From the NCBI RefSeq assembly GCF_002631205.1, contig NZ_PDLO01000003.1, positions 62,001-126,000 of the forward strand: a stretch of 64,000 nt of DNA, in the 5' to 3' direction. Of the stretch, positions 7,259 through 14,978 are shown piece by piece. Position 1 is the first letter of the stretch, and each line of letters starts with the position of its first letter. Both the position numbers and the translations under genes were made by a program. Under the pieces are notes generated by a model. It had not been told where the DNA came from. It worked only from the letters and a program-made list of their open reading frames with translations, and searched no databases. Source of the stretch: Neolewinella marina. Its GTDB lineage: Bacteria > Bacteroidota > Bacteroidia > Chitinophagales > Saprospiraceae.

Positions 7259-8629
7259 CTACTGCCGGGAAGCGGCCAAAATATCCTGTTCGGCGATCTC
7301 TTCGAAGGCGGGAAGGCGGGCGTGGTGCCACTTGTTGACGATCACGCCCTGCTTCATCAAAACCACGCCGGGGTTGGAACGGATGATGGTTTTGAGCAGG
7401 ATGTCATCGCCCCGGTAGAAGGGATAATCGGCCCCGATGGTACGGCGGAAATCCTCGAGGTAGGCGTCGTCGGCGAATTTGGTCATGGCCATTACGGTGT
7501 GCCCGGCATCCTGCGCCTGCCGCACGACGGGCTGAATTTTCTCCTGCCAGGGCTCGAGGTAGTCCTCATCCCAGTTGCCGGGCTCCCCCTTGAGGGAGTA
7601 GGCCACTACGATAAAGGTGTAGTCGGGGTTGGCCAGCAGTTCCGGAACGATGTCGTTGCCGTCGGCGTCGCTCACCTCGAAGTCGCTGATCTTGGTGGCC
7701 TCGATGGCGGGCTCGGAGGAGAAGGTCTCGTACGCCCAGTCGGACTCCGGGTAGTCCTGGTAGACTTTCAGGAACTCGTCGGTAGACATTTCCACCACCC
7801 GGCCATCAGCCTTGTTGGTCAGTACATATCCCAGAACGGAAACGCTGGCGGCGGCTTCGGCCTCGGCTTGCTTTACGGTGGCCACGTCGGTGCCGATCCG
7901 GAAGGGGCGGAAGTCGTGGACCGGCAGGTCCCACACGTAGTTGCTCAGGCTGAAGAAGAGGGCCGCGGCTCCGGTAACCGCCACTACGACGCCCCGGGTA
8001 GCCGAAGTGAAGAGTTGGTGCAAGCGGGAAGGCGCGAAGAGGAAGATCAGGGCGGGCACCAGCAGGGCTACGTCCTTGAGGAAGCTTACCCGTGGCTCCA
8101 GCTTGAGGAAATCGCCGAAGCAGCCGCAGTCGGTGACCTTCATATTCGTTTCGGCGTATTCGCCCCACTCCCCGAAAGCAAAGAAATTGGTCCCGGAGGG
8201 TACATAGCCCGTGAGGTAGGTGAAGCCCGTCAGCACGGTGAAAAAGGCCACGATGACGAAAAACAGCCAGGCAGTAAGCCGCGGGAGTGCCCCCACGATC
8301 AGCATCACGCCCAGCATGATCTCCAGCACAATCATGAAGACCGAGAAGCTTTCCGAAAAGCTGCTCAGCCAGGGGAAGAGCGGTACCAGAAAGTCAGCCC
8401 CGGCACCGGAAGCCGTGGAGGCAAACTCGGCAAAGTACTGCTCCATTTTATAGGCCGTACCCAGGGGGTCGATCGCCTTGACGTAACCCGAGAACACGAA
8501 CAGGGCTCCCGTGAAGTTCTGCAACAGGCTCATGCCGAGGTTGCGCGTAGCCTTCAGGTAAACGTGGGTAAGTACCGTAAGCGACAGGGCGGCGATGCCG
8601 ATGTAGAGCAGAAGGGTGGTGAGCGTCAT
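7259..8629 (-). CDS. DoxX/MauE-like membrane protein with thioredoxin-like tail (BT_3928 type)
   Basis: 456 residues. The N-terminal half has about six membrane segments with the DoxX/MauE hallmark DCGCFGDFLKLEP between the later ones. The soluble C-terminal half (about 260-456) ends in a thioredoxin-like region (FIVVAYSLKG, GVVLMKQGVIVNKWH) without a CxxC pair. It matches the Bacteroidota BT_3928-type layout. MauE proteins supply reducing power or disulfide handling in the periplasm; the role here is not established. The only cysteines near the membrane are the paired CGC. It is upstream of nusB on the same strand. Confidence 0.8.
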   Translation of the reverse strand: MTLTTLLLYIGIAALSLTVLTHVYLKATRNLGMSLLQNFTGALFVFSGYVKAIDPLGTAYKMEQYFAEFASTASGAGADFLVPLFPWLSSFSESFSVFMIVLEIMLGVMLIVGALPRLTAWLFFVIVAFFTVLTGFTYLTGYVPSGTNFFAFGEWGEYAETNMKVTDCGCFGDFLKLEPRVSFLKDVALLVPALIFLFAPSRLHQLFTSATRGVVVAVTGAAALFFSLSNYVWDLPVHDFRPFRIGTDVATVKQAEAEAAASVSVLGYVLTNKADGRVVEMSTDEFLKVYQDYPESDWAYETFSSEPAIEATKISDFEVSDADGNDIVPELLANPDYTFIVVAYSLKGEPGNWDEDYLEPWQEKIQPVVRQAQDAGHTVMAMTKFADDAYLEDFRRTIGADYPFYRGDDILLKTIIRSNPGVVLMKQGVIVNKWHHARLPAFEEIAEQDILAASRQ

Positions 8630-8642
8630 GTGGGGTAGAATT

Positions 8643-11600
8643 CTACGGTAAGGTACAACTGGTATCCGGTGAGGTTGAAACGTGCTCCAGCAGCTTTGCG
8701 TATATCTCGTTCTGCCGCAGCACGTCCGGGCAGCCCACCAGCACGAGGTGCTCCCGCGCCCGGGTCATTGCCACGTTCAGTTTGCGGTCTACTCCCTCGC
8801 TGCTGACCTGCGACATGCGGTCCAGCTGGAGCGACTCATTGGCGCACAAGGACATCAGGATGATCCGCTTGGCGCTGCCCTGGTAGCGCTCCACGGTGTC
8901 CACCGTGAAGTGGTCCGCAGCGTGGCCGGCCGCCGTGAGTTCGCGGCGGATGTAGGCGATCTGGGCGCGGTAGGGAGTGATGACGCCGATGTCGCCGGGG
9001 CGGACCGGGTTGGCGGTGGTGGAGTAGAGTTCAGTAAACGCCTCCACCAGCTGCACGATCATCCGGGCTTCGTGGCGGTTCACCTTGGGGTCAGCCGAAC
9101 GGCGGTCGGCTTCCGTGGCGATGAAGACCAGTCGGCGGGTGGCCAGCTGCCGGTGGAGGGGAGTGCCGCGGTCCGCCAGGAGGAGGGGGGCGAGTTGGCG
9201 AGTACGCTGGCTCACCGAAAGCGGCAGGATCTCCAGGTCCCCACCGTAGAAATGGAGCGCCGGGAAGCACATGATTTCCTGGTGCATCCGCCCCTGGTGG
9301 CGAAGCTGGTCGTAGGCCCACGTCCAGCCGGCGGAAATGGCCTTGAGGTAAAGCCGTTCAAAGAGACTGGTGCTCAAGTCATTGAGGCCGAGGTCCTGAA
9401 GGAAGGGATCGTTCACTTTGACTTCCCTTTCCCCCTGTTGCACCACGGCGGGCAACTGGCGGTGGTCGCCGATTAGGAGGCTGCGGGGCGCCCGCGTCAG
9501 CAGGGTGCCGAGCAGGGGCTCCAGGATCTGGCTGGCTTCGTCGACCACGATGCGGTCGAAGCTCTTGAGGTGAAAGAGCTCATTCTTCCCCCCGACACTG
9601 GCCACGGTGCCCACCACGATCCGCGTGCGGTGGATCAGGGCTTTCAGTTCCTTGCGCTGCTGTATGCCTTCACTGCGCACCTGCAGCAGGCGGTCCGTAT
9701 AGGCTTCGCTGGTGCCCAGCCGGCTGCCGATGCGGAGGTAGTCGCGGAAGGGCTCCCCGGCGGCCGTGCGAATCTTCTCGATACTTTCACAGATCTCGTC
9801 GACGGCCCGGTTGGTGTAGGCCACCAGCAGCACGTTCTCTTCGGTATGCGTCAGCAGGTAGCGAACCAGGTGGTGCAGCATCATGCTCGTCTTCCCGGTG
9901 CCGGGAGGGCCCCACAGCAGGAAGTAGTCCGGTGCGGTCACCACCTTCCTGAGGATGCGGTCCTGCTCCTCGGTGAGCTCGTCGGAAACCCGACCGGGCA
10001 GGGGAGTGGCTTTTCCCGGGGGGGTGAGGCCCAGCCACCGCCCGCGGAAGTCTGGAGTAGCGGCGGCCCACAGGTAAAGGCCCAGGTAGAGATTCTTGAA
10101 GCTGCTGTCCAGCACGTCCTTCTCGATCGCCCAGTAGGAGGCCCGGCGGAAGGCGTGGTCGTTCAGTTGGGGGTTGCGCGGACGCAGGTGCAGGGTTTCC
10201 TTGGTGACGTCAATGATGGTGGACTTGAAGACCTGGGAGCGCACCGCATCACCGGGTTGGGCCGCCGGAGCGCTGGTGCCGTATAACGCCACGATATCCC
10301 CCTGGCGGAACTTCACGAGATAGTCGTGGTCGGCGGGCCGGTCCAGGGTGAGGATGTTGTCGCCCACGTCGTAAGCGGCGAAGCGCAGCCCGTCCAGCAA
10401 CTCGAAGCGCTCGATCTTGTCTTCCCGCTCGTCCAGCCACAGGCTGGCCAGTCCGTTGACGTGGTCGGTCTTCTGCTCGCCGATCTTTGCCAGCCGTTGT
10501 TCCCGGGCCACGAAGCCCATGAAAGCACCCAGGTAGCGCCGTTCCAGGTCGCTCAGGGCCCCGTAGGTGGCCAGAACCGTACGGTGATCGTCCTCGGAGA
10601 AGCGACTCAGTCCCTTGATGCGGTCGGGCGACAGCCGGGCGAAGAGGGTGTCGGTTTGGGCCCGCAGGTCGGTTACCCGCCCCGCCGCGTCGGCTTGGCC
10701 CAGTTGGGCGATGAGCATTTCGAGGGCTACGAGCTGATTGCGGGCGGCCAGGGCGGCCATCTGGTGGGTGAACTGCGGCGGGGCGTAGCGCACCGGATTG
10801 TCGTAGTCGACGCTGTACAGGATGTAGGAGCGCACGTTGGCCCCCTTGCCCAGGGCGCGATTGATCATCAGATCGTAGAGGACGGTCTGGATGAAGTTGT
10901 CGCTGCGGATGCCGTGGACATTGGGCCGGTGGATCTTGCTGGTCTTGAGTTCGACGATTGAGGTAAGTGCCTCCAGGGTGTCCCGCTGGGACTGCAGCAA
11001 ATCCAGGCGCCCCTGCAGCCCGTAGGCGGGGGAGAGGAAGGTGGGTTCCAGCAGCACCTTCTCCCGGTCGATGTCCAGTTCCCCCAGCAGCTCGCGTACG
11101 AACCGTTGTACGGTGGAAAAGTGGTGCTTCAGGTCGTTAACCAGTTCACGGACCTCACGGTCACTGAAGGTGCACAGCTCCAGAGGCTGCTGAGCGAACA
11201 TGGTCGCCATGACGGTTTTAAAATCGCTGTCGGGCTGCTGGATGAGCGCGTCGAGGAAGGCGTTGACGATGTTACCCCGTACCAGGGGCGGTTTCTTTTC
11301 AAAGGGCAGCAGGCGGCCGGGGAGGGCCGACCAGGGCTGGGGTGCCCCCCCGCCACTGAAGCAGTAGGCCACGTCGGTGACGTTCACCAGGTAGTCGGGC
11401 TCGATAACGATCTGGCTGGGGTAGAGACGGTTGTCGTCCCTCAGCTGGGCGTTGATCAGGTTGAGGGTCAGGTGGGGGCCACTCACTTTCTCCAGGATGC
11501 GGGCCGCGTCGGCCACCGGAGAGTCAGCCAGCTCGGCGTCCCCATAGGGAATGACGTGGGTGATCTCGGGGCGCTTCTCCTCCCGCACGGTAAGCAACTG

Positions 11601-12068
11601 CCGTTCCGCATCGATGGCGGTACCCACCACCCGCAGCAAATAGTAACGCTGCTTTACTTCCGGCTGCCGGTAGGGTGGGAAGGGACGGCGGTCGTACTCG
11701 AGCAGGTCTTCCGGAATGGGGGCGGCAAACAGGGCCCGCACCAGGGAGACGGCCACCTTCAGGCCCCGGTCGAGGCGGTCGGCCCATTCCTCCTCCGTCA
11801 GTTCGCTGGTGTCAGCGCGGCGGAACTGCCGCTCCTGGTAGGTGAGCTCCCGCGACAGGCCAAATTTGTGGGCAGCGTAGGAAATACGGGCGTAGCGGGT
11901 GCTGAAATGGAGGTTGTCCGCCTCGGTGGCCCGCTCGAAGGCCTCCTGGAGGAGGCGGCGCAGCAGTTCACTCCGTTCCCGCGCCGGGGCATCGGACGGT
12001 TCCGCCACCTGCCGGATGCGGCGGTAGAAATAGGCGCTGAACGCCTGGTCGCGGGGGGAGGTACTCAT
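8643..12068 (-). CDS. Dna2-like PD-(D/E)XK nuclease fused to SF1 helicase
   Basis: 1141 residues. An N-terminal helical region is followed by a RecB/Cas4-type nuclease core: GRLDLL (Asp356), IVELKTSK (Glu373, Lys375) and Q394 with VLYDL. The SF1B (Upf1/Dna2/NAM7) helicase occupies the C-terminal half: Walker A GPPGTGKT 720-727, motif II VDEASQ 842-847, motif III GDHRQLP 867-873, motif V TVERYQGS 1058-1065 and motif VI MTRARE 1101-1106. Dna2 and Cas4 nucleases usually carry four Fe-S cysteines around this core; after the ELK motif there is no cysteine until Cys760, inside the helicase, so no cluster is expected. A role in DNA end processing is inferred. A -7 box ends 4 nt before the ATG. Confidence 0.85.
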   Translation of the reverse strand: MSTSPRDQAFSAYFYRRIRQVAEPSDAPARERSELLRRLLQEAFERATEADNLHFSTRYARISYAAHKFGLSRELTYQERQFRRADTSELTEEEWADRLDRGLKVAVSLVRALFAAPIPEDLLEYDRRPFPPYRQPEVKQRYYLLRVVGTAIDAERQLLTVREEKRPEITHVIPYGDAELADSPVADAARILEKVSGPHLTLNLINAQLRDDNRLYPSQIVIEPDYLVNVTDVAYCFSGGGAPQPWSALPGRLLPFEKKPPLVRGNIVNAFLDALIQQPDSDFKTVMATMFAQQPLELCTFSDREVRELVNDLKHHFSTVQRFVRELLGELDIDREKVLLEPTFLSPAYGLQGRLDLLQSQRDTLEALTSIVELKTSKIHRPNVHGIRSDNFIQTVLYDLMINRALGKGANVRSYILYSVDYDNPVRYAPPQFTHQMAALAARNQLVALEMLIAQLGQADAAGRVTDLRAQTDTLFARLSPDRIKGLSRFSEDDHRTVLATYGALSDLERRYLGAFMGFVAREQRLAKIGEQKTDHVNGLASLWLDEREDKIERFELLDGLRFAAYDVGDNILTLDRPADHDYLVKFRQGDIVALYGTSAPAAQPGDAVRSQVFKSTIIDVTKETLHLRPRNPQLNDHAFRRASYWAIEKDVLDSSFKNLYLGLYLWAAATPDFRGRWLGLTPPGKATPLPGRVSDELTEEQDRILRKVVTAPDYFLLWGPPGTGKTSMMLHHLVRYLLTHTEENVLLVAYTNRAVDEICESIEKIRTAAGEPFRDYLRIGSRLGTSEAYTDRLLQVRSEGIQQRKELKALIHRTRIVVGTVASVGGKNELFHLKSFDRIVVDEASQILEPLLGTLLTRAPRSLLIGDHRQLPAVVQQGEREVKVNDPFLQDLGLNDLSTSLFERLYLKAISAGWTWAYDQLRHQGRMHQEIMCFPALHFYGGDLEILPLSVSQRTRQLAPLLLADRGTPLHRQLATRRLVFIATEADRRSADPKVNRHEARMIVQLVEAFTELYSTTANPVRPGDIGVITPYRAQIAYIRRELTAAGHAADHFTVDTVERYQGSAKRIILMSLCANESLQLDRMSQVSSEGVDRKLNVAMTRAREHLVLVGCPDVLRQNEIYAKLLEHVSTSPDTSCTLP

Positions 12069-12080
12069 GGTGGCAAGATA
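12069..12080 (-). promoter_or_regulatory. -7 box of the nuclease-helicase gene
   Basis: Minus-strand TATCTTGC (12080-12073) is followed by CACC and then the ATG at 12068. This is the same 4-nt spacing seen at four other genes in the window. No -33 TTG is evident. Confidence 0.45.
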
Positions 12081-12141
12081 GAACGTCCGCGGGCATCCAC
12101 GCCGTAGGATGGAGGTATTCCACCCAAAAGCGAAAATTCGC

Positions 12142-12149
12142 TAAATTGG
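12142..12149 (+). promoter_or_regulatory. -7 box of the nitronate monooxygenase gene
   Basis: TAAATTGG, one mismatch to TAnnTTTG, ends 4 nt before the ATG at 12154. It lies back to back with the opposite-strand -7 box at 12069-12080, giving a compact divergent promoter pair. Confidence 0.45.
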
Positions 12150-12153
12150 CGAC

Positions 12154-13146
12154 ATGAAGAACCGCCAGGAAATTTTAGCCGGCCTCCACCTTGACATTCC
12201 GGTGGTGGTTTCCCCCATGTTTATCGTCTCCCAGCAGCAACTGGTGCTGGAAAGCTGCAAGCACGGCACCCTGGGTACTTTCCCGGCCCTCAACAACCGC
12301 ACCACGGAAGGCTTTGAGCAATGGGTGGTAGAGATCAAGGAGGAGTTGGCGGCGGAAGAACGGCGGCGTGGAAAGCCCCTGCCTCCCTTCGGCGTGAACC
12401 TCATCGTCCATAAGACGAATCCCCGCGTCCAGGCCGATCTCGAGGTGATCGTGCGCCAGCAGGTACCGGTGGTCATCACCAGCCTCGGGGCGGCAAAGGA
12501 AGTGGTGGACGCGGTCCACAGTTACGGCGGACTCGTATTCCACGACGTGACCAACACCTACCACGCCCAGAAGGCGATCGACGCCGGAGTAGACGGGCTC
12601 ATTCTCGTCTGTGCCGGGGCCGGGGGGCACGCGGGTACCCTGAACCCCATCCCCTTCGTAACCGAGATTAGGGGGATGTTCGACGGCATTATCCTGCTCG
12701 CGGGCGGACTCAGCACGGGGCGCGACATCGCCACCGCCCTGCAGATGGGGGCCGACCTGGCCTATATGGGCACCCGCTTCATCAGCACCCGGGAAGCCGT
12801 GGCCGACCAGGCCTATAAGGATATGATCGTGGAGGCGGGTACCCGCGACATTGTATACACCGCCTCCGTATCCGGCATTCCCGCCAACTGGATGGCCGCG
12901 AGCCTGGAGGCCGCCGGCATCACCCGGGAGATGTGGGACCAGAAGGGCAAGGCCGACTTCGGTGCCGAGCACGAGGCTAAAGCCTGGAAGAACCTGTGGA
13001 GCGCCGGACAGGGAGTGGCCACCATCCAGGATACACTGCCGGCGGGAGCGCTCATCAGCCGACTGAAAGAGGAGTTGAACGAGGCGATCGCGGAGCAAGC
13101 CCGCCTCCTCAACAAGTTTCCGGCCTCACCACCGGCCACCGAATAG
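12154..13146 (+). CDS. Nitronate monooxygenase family flavoenzyme (2-nitropropane dioxygenase-like)
   Basis: 330 residues forming an FMN-binding TIM barrel. Family landmarks are VVVSPMFIVSQQ at the N-terminus, VCAGAGGHAG (phosphate-binding/catalytic loop with His), LLAGGLSTGRD, and AYMGTRFISTREA. The family oxidises nitronates or reduces quinones with NAD(P)H. In Bacteroidota many members sit near fatty-acid enzymes, and the crotonase 68 nt downstream is in line with that. The two genes have separate -7 boxes and so may be independently transcribed. The substrate is unresolved. Confidence 0.87.
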   Translation: MKNRQEILAGLHLDIPVVVSPMFIVSQQQLVLESCKHGTLGTFPALNNRTTEGFEQWVVEIKEELAAEERRRGKPLPPFGVNLIVHKTNPRVQADLEVIVRQQVPVVITSLGAAKEVVDAVHSYGGLVFHDVTNTYHAQKAIDAGVDGLILVCAGAGGHAGTLNPIPFVTEIRGMFDGIILLAGGLSTGRDIATALQMGADLAYMGTRFISTREAVADQAYKDMIVEAGTRDIVYTASVSGIPANWMAASLEAAGITREMWDQKGKADFGAEHEAKAWKNLWSAGQGVATIQDTLPAGALISRLKEELNEAIAEQARLLNKFPASPPATE

Positions 13147-13202
13147 GGCAGGGCCTCACCCCGTCGAAGAGGCACCCGCGTCCCCGACTCCGAAAAGCCG
13201 CC

Positions 13203-13210
13203 TATCTTCC
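13203..13210 (+). promoter_or_regulatory. -7 box of the crotonase gene
   Basis: TATCTTCC matches TAnnTTTG at 6 of 8 positions counting the free ones and ends 4 nt before the ATG at 13215. Confidence 0.35.
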
Positions 13211-13214
13211 CCGA

Positions 13215-13958
13215 ATGATCTACCGAGCGGAAAACGGCATTGCCCACCTGACCTTTGACCGGTCCGACCGCGCCAATGCCCTGGACCTGCCCGCCTGGCA
13301 CGCCATGCGGGAAGCTTTCGAACGGGCGGGAGCGGACGAATCCGTTCGCGTCATCATTCTCCGCGGGGCCGGCAAGCACTTTTGCGCCGGTATGGACCTG
13401 AGCGTCCTCCAGGATATGCAGGCCCGCTTCCGGGGCGACCCCACTACGGTGCGGGAGCAGGTGAGGGAATTCATCACCGACCTTCAGGACTGCATCAACG
13501 CCATCGAGCGCTGCCCCCAGCCCGTGATCGCCGCGGTACAGGGGGGCTGCATCGGGGGTGGGGTAGACATCATCACCGCCTGCGACCTGCGCTATTGCGT
13601 GAAGTCGGCCTCCTTCTCCGTCAAGGAAGTGGACCTGGGCATCGTAGCCGACCTTGGCACCCTGCAACGATTGCCTTACCTGGTCAATCCCGGCATCGCC
13701 GCCGAACTGGCGTACACGGGTCGCACCTTCCAGGGGGAGGAAGCCGCGCAGATCGGCCTGGTCAATGAAGCCCTGTCGAATGAAGGGCAGCTCGAATACC
13801 GCGTGGGTATCGTAGCTGACGCCATCGCCGCCAAGCCCGCCCGCATCATCGCGGGCATCAAACGCAGCTTGCTGCAGCAGCGCGGTCGTATCCTCTCGGA
13901 AAGCCTGCCCTTCGTGGCCAACCTGAGCGCGACCCTGATCGCCGGACTGGACCGATAA
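13215..13958 (+). CDS. Crotonase, dienoyl-CoA isomerase-like (ECH1 type)
   Basis: 247 residues from ATG 13215; longer in-frame starts overlap the previous gene. The enoyl-CoA hydratase fold is clear: GKHFCAGMDLSVL (CoA/oxyanion loop) and AVQGGCIGGGVDII. The segment VKEVDLGIVADLGTLQRLP closely follows the active-site helix of eukaryotic delta(3,5)-delta(2,4)-dienoyl-CoA isomerase, including its catalytic Asp and Glu, rather than the two-glutamate hydratase pattern. It would isomerise dienoyl-CoA intermediates in degradation of odd-position unsaturated fatty acids. That assignment is by remembered family motif, not alignment. Confidence 0.82.
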   Translation: MIYRAENGIAHLTFDRSDRANALDLPAWHAMREAFERAGADESVRVIILRGAGKHFCAGMDLSVLQDMQARFRGDPTTVREQVREFITDLQDCINAIERCPQPVIAAVQGGCIGGGVDIITACDLRYCVKSASFSVKEVDLGIVADLGTLQRLPYLVNPGIAAELAYTGRTFQGEEAAQIGLVNEALSNEGQLEYRVGIVADAIAAKPARIIAGIKRSLLQQRGRILSESLPFVANLSATLIAGLDR

Positions 13959-14088
13959 TCGTCCCATTCCAACAAATTCACCTCCCCGGATCGGGAATTC
14001 CCTGTAATTATTTCAGAAAACTTGTTGAAAACTTGCGCGACTGTTTGAAAATGTTTTAATTTGAGCTTAAATAAACTGATACTGAATT

Positions 14089-14820
14089 ATGATAACCGAA
14101 GATCGCCGCGAATTGAACGATCGGTTCCGGGAAGTCTTCCAGATTCTGGAGGACCGCGGGGAGATCATCAAGAACGACCGCAACGGTCGGGGCCTGGGTG
14201 ATTTCGCCAAGCGCATCCTGCACAATCGTTCCTATGGACACATCATCCGGGCGTACCTCAATCCCGACGACAAGCGCTGCATCAACTACGAGCAGGCCCG
14301 TCGCGTCTGCACCGAGTACGGCGTAAACCAGGAATACCTGCTGGAAGGCCACGGCACTCCCTTCGGTATGGATCTGCCCAAGGTAGCCGACATCAGCGGG
14401 GTAGACGTCAAGCAAAACATACTGTTCACCTCCGTGGAGGCGTTCGCGGGCGCCAGTGTTGACGGCGACAGCTTCCTGCGCGAAGAAGCCCAGTTCTTTT
14501 CCCTGCCCGACCTGTTCGGCGACGGATTCGTAGCCTTCCCCATCAACGGCAATTCCATGGAGCCGGTCATCAACGACGGCGACGTGGTCATCTGCCGGCA
14601 GATCGCCGGGGTGCACGAAATCAAGGAAAACAAGATCTACGCCGTCCGCTCCAAGGGCAGCCTGTGGGTGAAGTACGTGCAGCCCATCAAGGACAGCAAG
14701 GGACGTATCCACTCCCTGAAACTCATCTCGGCCAACTACCTGGAGCATGACCCCTGGGTAGAGGACGTCGACAAGAATACCCGCCTCTACGAGGTACAGA
14801 AGCGCATCAGCGACCTCTAG
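14089..14820 (+). CDS. LexA/S24-type self-cleaving transcriptional regulator
   Basis: 243 residues. Residues 1-90 are a divergent helix-turn-helix region (XRE-like). The C-terminal S24 peptidase domain has Ser156 in NGNSMEPVINDGD and Lys195 in SLWVKY, the catalytic dyad of LexA/CI proteins, plus an Ala120-Gly121 pair in EAFAGAS at the expected cleavage position. It therefore looks capable of RecA-stimulated self-cleavage. The upstream 130 bp is AT-rich for this genome. No SOS gene or phage gene is adjacent, so the target regulon is unknown. Confidence 0.82.
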   Translation: MITEDRRELNDRFREVFQILEDRGEIIKNDRNGRGLGDFAKRILHNRSYGHIIRAYLNPDDKRCINYEQARRVCTEYGVNQEYLLEGHGTPFGMDLPKVADISGVDVKQNILFTSVEAFAGASVDGDSFLREEAQFFSLPDLFGDGFVAFPINGNSMEPVINDGDVVICRQIAGVHEIKENKIYAVRSKGSLWVKYVQPIKDSKGRIHSLKLISANYLEHDPWVEDVDKNTRLYEVQKRISDL

Positions 14821-14857
14821 ACTGTACCTCTACCGATACCGGTAAACTATCACGCGC

Positions 14858-14895
14858 AAGCGGTGGTCCGGCCGTACGGCGCCGGGTCACCGCTT
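14858..14895 (+). terminator. Possible terminator after the S24 regulator
   Basis: aagcggtg (14858-14865) pairs with caccgctt (14888-14895), extended inward by seven more pairs including two G-U. It is followed by tgtcgttta, a weak T-run, so termination is plausible but not strong. Confidence 0.5.
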
Positions 14896-14932
14896 TGTCG
14901 TTTATGGACTATCTGCTGTTTTTTGTTTTGCA

Positions 14933-14960
14933 CACCGGCCCGGCGGAAGCCGGGCCGGTG
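14933..14960. terminator. Perfect 12-bp hairpin between convergent genes
   Basis: caccggcccggc and gccgggccggtg enclose a GGAA tetraloop. It lies 18 nt beyond the GH3 stop codon. Neither side has a good T-run in the direction needed, so it is either a Rho-independent-like 3' stem protecting the mRNA or a weak terminator. Confidence 0.45.
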
Positions 14961-14978
14961 ACTTAACCCCCCCTCCGC

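Noticed and set aside
14089-14820. Prophage repressor marking a prophage
   Set aside because: No integrase, structural or lysis genes lie on either side; the flanks are a crotonase and a GH3 enzyme.
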